Under the pieces are notes generated by a model. It was not told the origin of the DNA and ran no database searches. It saw only the letters and a list, made by a program, of their open reading frames with translations. DNA of 34,005 nucleotides. Source: an uncultured Pseudanabaenaceae cyanobacterium. Its GTDB lineage: Bacteria > Cyanobacteriota > Cyanobacteriia > PCC-9006 > JAAUQQ01. Position numbers and translations under genes: made by a program. The first letter of the stretch is position 1. Each line of letters begins with the position of its first letter. Shown in pieces: positions 31,644 to 34,005 of the stretch. The stretch is taken from assembly GCA_938002085.1 (NCBI GenBank), contig CALLAT010000025.1, positions 1 to 34,005 of the forward strand, given 5' to 3'.

Positions 31644-32970
31644 TCGCCAGGGGAATCGCTGCGCAGAGGTAGAGACCAAAGCGATAGCTGCCGAAGGCTT
31701 CGTTAAAACCAGCGAGGAGACTGGGCCCGATCGCACTGGCAATTACGAGCACCATCATTTCCAGCCCGGCGATCGCTCCCAAATGTATCCGGCCAAAGTA
31801 GCGGGGCATGGTCACTGTAGATAGCGTGCCGAAGAAGCCGCCGCAAATGCCTAGGGCGATGATGGTGCCAATGCGCAGGGCGGGGTTATCCAGGTGGGCC
31901 ATGCCTGCGATGCCGATGGATTCGAAGATCATCATGGCGATGAAGAGGAATTTGAGGTTGGCGCGATCGCTAATCACGCCAACCGAATAGCCTGTCACCG
32001 TCGACAAAACACCAATCGGTAGAAATAGCCCCACGGTTTGTTTCTCCGATAGGCCCACAGCGGCACCGATATCGACGATGTGGAACGTCACCCCAGTCAT
32101 GCAGAGGGCTTGGGAAGCGAGTGCCAGCGTCACGGCCCAAAAGGCAAGGGTGCGTAGGGCTTGGGGACGGGTGAATTCTCGGGTGGGCAAGATGGAGGAA
32201 GAGACACTAGATGGTTGAGCAACTAATCCTGTTTCAGTCTCATCAGCATGGGCCTCACCATCCATAAGCAAGCCACATTCTTCAGGGTTATCGCGATAGA
32301 ACAGCCAACCGATGCTGCCCATGCCAATGCCCACGATCGCCGCCAAACTCAACCAGGCCCCGCGCCAGCCCAAGCCATCAATAAAGAAGCTGAGCAGCAG
32401 AGGCGCAGCGGAAAAGCCAAAGGAAACGAAAAGGCCAGACGTGCCAGAGGCCATGCCTCGGCGGCGGTCGAACCATTTGCCTAGGGTGGTGCGGCTAACG
32501 AGGGTGAGCATGCCCTGGCCGCTGAAGCGCAGGTTGACGAAGCCGATACAGAGCAGGACAAAGGCGATGGTGGAGGATTCGAGGGGGAGGCTGTGGCTGA
32601 GGGAGAGAGCGAGGCGATCGCTAAAGCTCAAATACAGCAGCGTCAGCGCTAGCCAGGAAGATGCAAGCACAACCACTAGGCGAGCACCGATGCGATCGAT
32701 AAAGCTGCCGCCAAAGGGCAGGAGCAATCCGCTGGTGAGGGTGCCGATGAGGTAGGCGTTGCTGAGGGAGAGGCGGGAGAGTCCGGTGGCGGCGATGAGG
32801 TGATCGGTGAAGACGCTGACGCCTGCGGTTTGGCCCGGAATGCTCATGATCACGCCGAGGGTGGTGACGATGAGGATGATCCAGCCGTAGAAGATGGGGG
32901 ATTGGCGCGGGGGGAAGGGGAAGTTGGGGTTGAGGGCGCGGGAGCGGGTGAGGGATTGGAGGAGATGCAA
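31603..32970 (-). CDS. Major facilitator superfamily transporter
   Basis: 455 aa with 12 hydrophobic helices and a central hydrophilic loop (residues about 220-250, GLLMDGEAHADETETG). Early motifs YGWIILIVTTLGVIMSIPGQTAGVSVF and LSRLSLSNAYLIGTLTSGLLLPFGGSFIDRIGAR are typical of the MFS branch that includes oxalate/formate and monocarboxylate (OFA/MCT-like) permeases. Loop 2-3 has the conserved GxxxDRxGxR-like motif. It imports or exports a small organic anion by inference only. There is no ATG near the front, so the start is taken as the TTG at 32970; the coding sequence could begin further upstream. It ends 51 bases before the GTG of the LURP-one-like frame. Confidence 0.88.
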   Translation of the reverse strand: MHLLQSLTRSRALNPNFPFPPRQSPIFYGWIILIVTTLGVIMSIPGQTAGVSVFTDHLIAATGLSRLSLSNAYLIGTLTSGLLLPFGGSFIDRIGARLVVVLASSWLALTLLYLSFSDRLALSLSHSLPLESSTIAFVLLCIGFVNLRFSGQGMLTLVSRTTLGKWFDRRRGMASGTSGLFVSFGFSAAPLLLSFFIDGLGWRGAWLSLAAIVGIGMGSIGWLFYRDNPEECGLLMDGEAHADETETGLVAQPSSVSSSILPTREFTRPQALRTLAFWAVTLALASQALCMTGVTFHIVDIGAAVGLSEKQTVGLFLPIGVLSTVTGYSVGVISDRANLKFLFIAMMIFESIGIAGMAHLDNPALRIGTIIALGICGGFFGTLSTVTMPRYFGRIHLGAIAGLEMMVLVIASAIGPSLLAGFNEAFGSYRFGLYLCAAIPLAIIALLLPSHNPQQ

Positions 32971-33247
32971 GGGGAGAGACTCGGGACGGGTGGAGTTATG
33001 GACCCTAAATCTTGGGGAAGTAGGCGCGATCGTATTGTGGCACCCGGCTCAGCCTAAATGCAGACGTGATTTAGAAAATGGCTTCGGATCAACCTAAATC
33101 AACTCAGCAAGAACTAGTTATGGATAACTCTTTGAGGAAGCTGCATCTACACGACGAGTAACGAAATTTGTTATACTGAGCCTTTAGTTTTAAACCTCGC
33201 CGCGTTGCTGCCAATATATTCCTACAAAGGACGTAGACTTCGCAAAC

Positions 33248-33880
33248 ATGAGAAAATATAAATTTTCTAACGCAGAGAAGTATTCGATATGGTCTCAACA
33301 CGAGAGTAAATGTTATTGGTGTGGAGAGCCTTTGCGTTTTTCTAACACTACAATTGATCATGTAATACCAGAATATCTAATTGACAAACCAGAAGATCTA
33401 AATAAGATTTTAAATGAATATGGGCTTGAGCCAAGTTTCAAGATAAATAGTTTTGCGAACTGGTTGCCATGTCATGATCGATGCAATAAATCAAAAGGTA
33501 AGTATTGTTTGACATTCACGCCTGGAACAAAGTCTCTTCTGGAGAGATTGGCTAAATCAGAGTCTGATGTCCTAAAGAGATCCCAGAAAATAAAAGAGAA
33601 CAAAAACATAGACCGTCTCGTTGGCAAGTTTATTGTTGCTGTTGAAAGTGGCTCTTTTTCTGGCCAGGAAGCCAGGGAGATTATTGAGACACTCAAGGAT
33701 ATTGACGATGATGACTTTAGAAGTTTAGAGAATGAAGTTTGGTTTTGCGTTGAAGCTCCAGCTCAGTTTAGTGCTTTATCTGAACGAGTGGAAACTGTCG
33801 AGCAGTTACTAGATGACCTATCAAAACTCAAGATTGATGCAGCTGGTTTTATTTCACCTGATGTCTTAGGCGATATCTAG
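33248..33880 (+). CDS. HNH endonuclease
   Basis: 210 aa. Residues 22-25 are CYWC, followed by IDHVIPE with His38, then NWLPCHDRCNKSKG with Asn71, Cys75, Cys79 and Asn80. The four Cys form a structural zinc site, and His38 with the asparagines gives the HNH (beta-beta-alpha metal) nuclease centre. Residues 95-210 are helical, charged and without a recognised domain; they may bind DNA or a partner (SLLERLAKSESDVLKRSQKI, EAREIIETLKDIDDDDF). The gene is AT-rich and lacks HIP1 octamers, unlike its neighbours, which suggests acquisition from outside. It may be a stand-alone defence or mobile-element nuclease. AGGA is about 17 bases upstream of the ATG, so translation signals are weak. The target is unknown. 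Confidence 0.85.
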   Translation: MRKYKFSNAEKYSIWSQHESKCYWCGEPLRFSNTTIDHVIPEYLIDKPEDLNKILNEYGLEPSFKINSFANWLPCHDRCNKSKGKYCLTFTPGTKSLLERLAKSESDVLKRSQKIKENKNIDRLVGKFIVAVESGSFSGQEAREIIETLKDIDDDDFRSLENEVWFCVEAPAQFSALSERVETVEQLLDDLSKLKIDAAGFISPDVLGDI

Positions 33881-33895
33881 GAAAGAGTATCCCAC

Positions 33896-34005
33896 TCATG
33901 CGGGATGAATGAGGATATCCCACTTGGGAAGCTCAGTGTTGCGTATCAGTCGTGCCTCAATGGGTCGCATCTGCTTTTTGGACAGCTTAATGCCCTTTGG
34001 GTATT
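33896..34005 (-). CDS. Probable transposase, C-terminal end only
   Basis: A leftward reading frame enters from the right edge and ends at TGA (33896-33898) after 35 visible residues: YPKGIKLSKKQMRPIEARLI and then NTELPKWDILIHPA. The order Y-x-x-G-x-K-x-S-x-x-x-M, a short helix, then L-P-x-W-x-x-x-I-H-P is the pattern I associate with the C-terminus of ISAzo13-family (Rhodopirellula-type DDE) transposases. Only the end is visible, so the element, its inverted repeats and its integrity cannot be judged. The stop codon lies 16 bases from the convergent HNH gene's stop. Moderate confidence in the frame, lower in the family. Confidence 0.5.
   Translation of the reverse strand, partial: YPKGIKLSKKQMRPIEARLIRNTELPKWDILIHPA

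Overview
The window reads as a cyanobacterial chromosome. The left edge carries the start of ndhD (NDH-1 photosynthetic complex). The HIP1 octamer GCGATCGC is scattered through most genes. Several proteins belong to cyanobacteria-rich types: a long pentapeptide-repeat protein, a DUF4388 protein, PEP-CTERM proteins and tandem Ser/Thr kinases. Gene content and moderate GC fit a filamentous Leptolyngbya/Nodosilinea-like or related lineage, but that placement is inference.

Layout. 1-1.8 kb: ndhD (partial) and thrB, both leftward, with a gap that encodes no protein and holds a hairpin array ending in a strong terminator. 2.0-3.4 kb: a MerR/GyrI-type regulator followed by a VOC-fold gene broken by one extra G. 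3.7-10.6 kb: a 431-aa pentapeptide-repeat protein, a small membrane-anchored protein, an alpha/beta hydrolase and several orphan membrane or soluble proteins, separated by large gaps. 10.5-14.3 kb: DNA polymerase I (polA) with a licheninase-like GH16 gene overlapping its 3' end. 15.1-17.1 kb: two tandem paralogous PEP-CTERM surface proteins with nearly identical promoters. 17.3-20.9 kb: a DUF4388 protein, an iron-type alcohol dehydrogenase, a polytopic membrane protein and a Spy/CpxP-like periplasmic protein. 21.2-26.1 kb: a FemAB/BioF2-like acyltransferase, a KefB-type antiporter with two universal stress domains and an exported MsrA. 26.1-29.2 kb: two tandem Ser/Thr kinases with near-identical catalytic halves and divergent membrane/C-terminal halves. 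29.4-30.8 kb: a RimB-like retropepsin and RimK. 30.9-33.0 kb: a LURP-one-like protein and an MFS transporter. 33.2 kb to the end: an AT-rich HNH endonuclease gene and, on the opposite strand at the edge, a probable transposase C-terminus.

Most genes are single transcription units. Likely functional couplings are MerR with VOC, polA with GH16 by overlap, the PEP-CTERM pair, the kinase pair and rimB-rimK. The observations most worth following are the shared promoter/dyad of the two PEP-CTERM genes, the kinase duplication with a swapped or diverged C-terminus, the signal-less GH16 enzyme inside the polA unit, the GGAC/GTCC repeat field upstream of the Spy-like gene, and the HNH/transposase island at the right edge. 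No CRISPR array, rRNA or convincing tRNA was seen. No complete undescribed multi-gene system can be demonstrated from this window alone.
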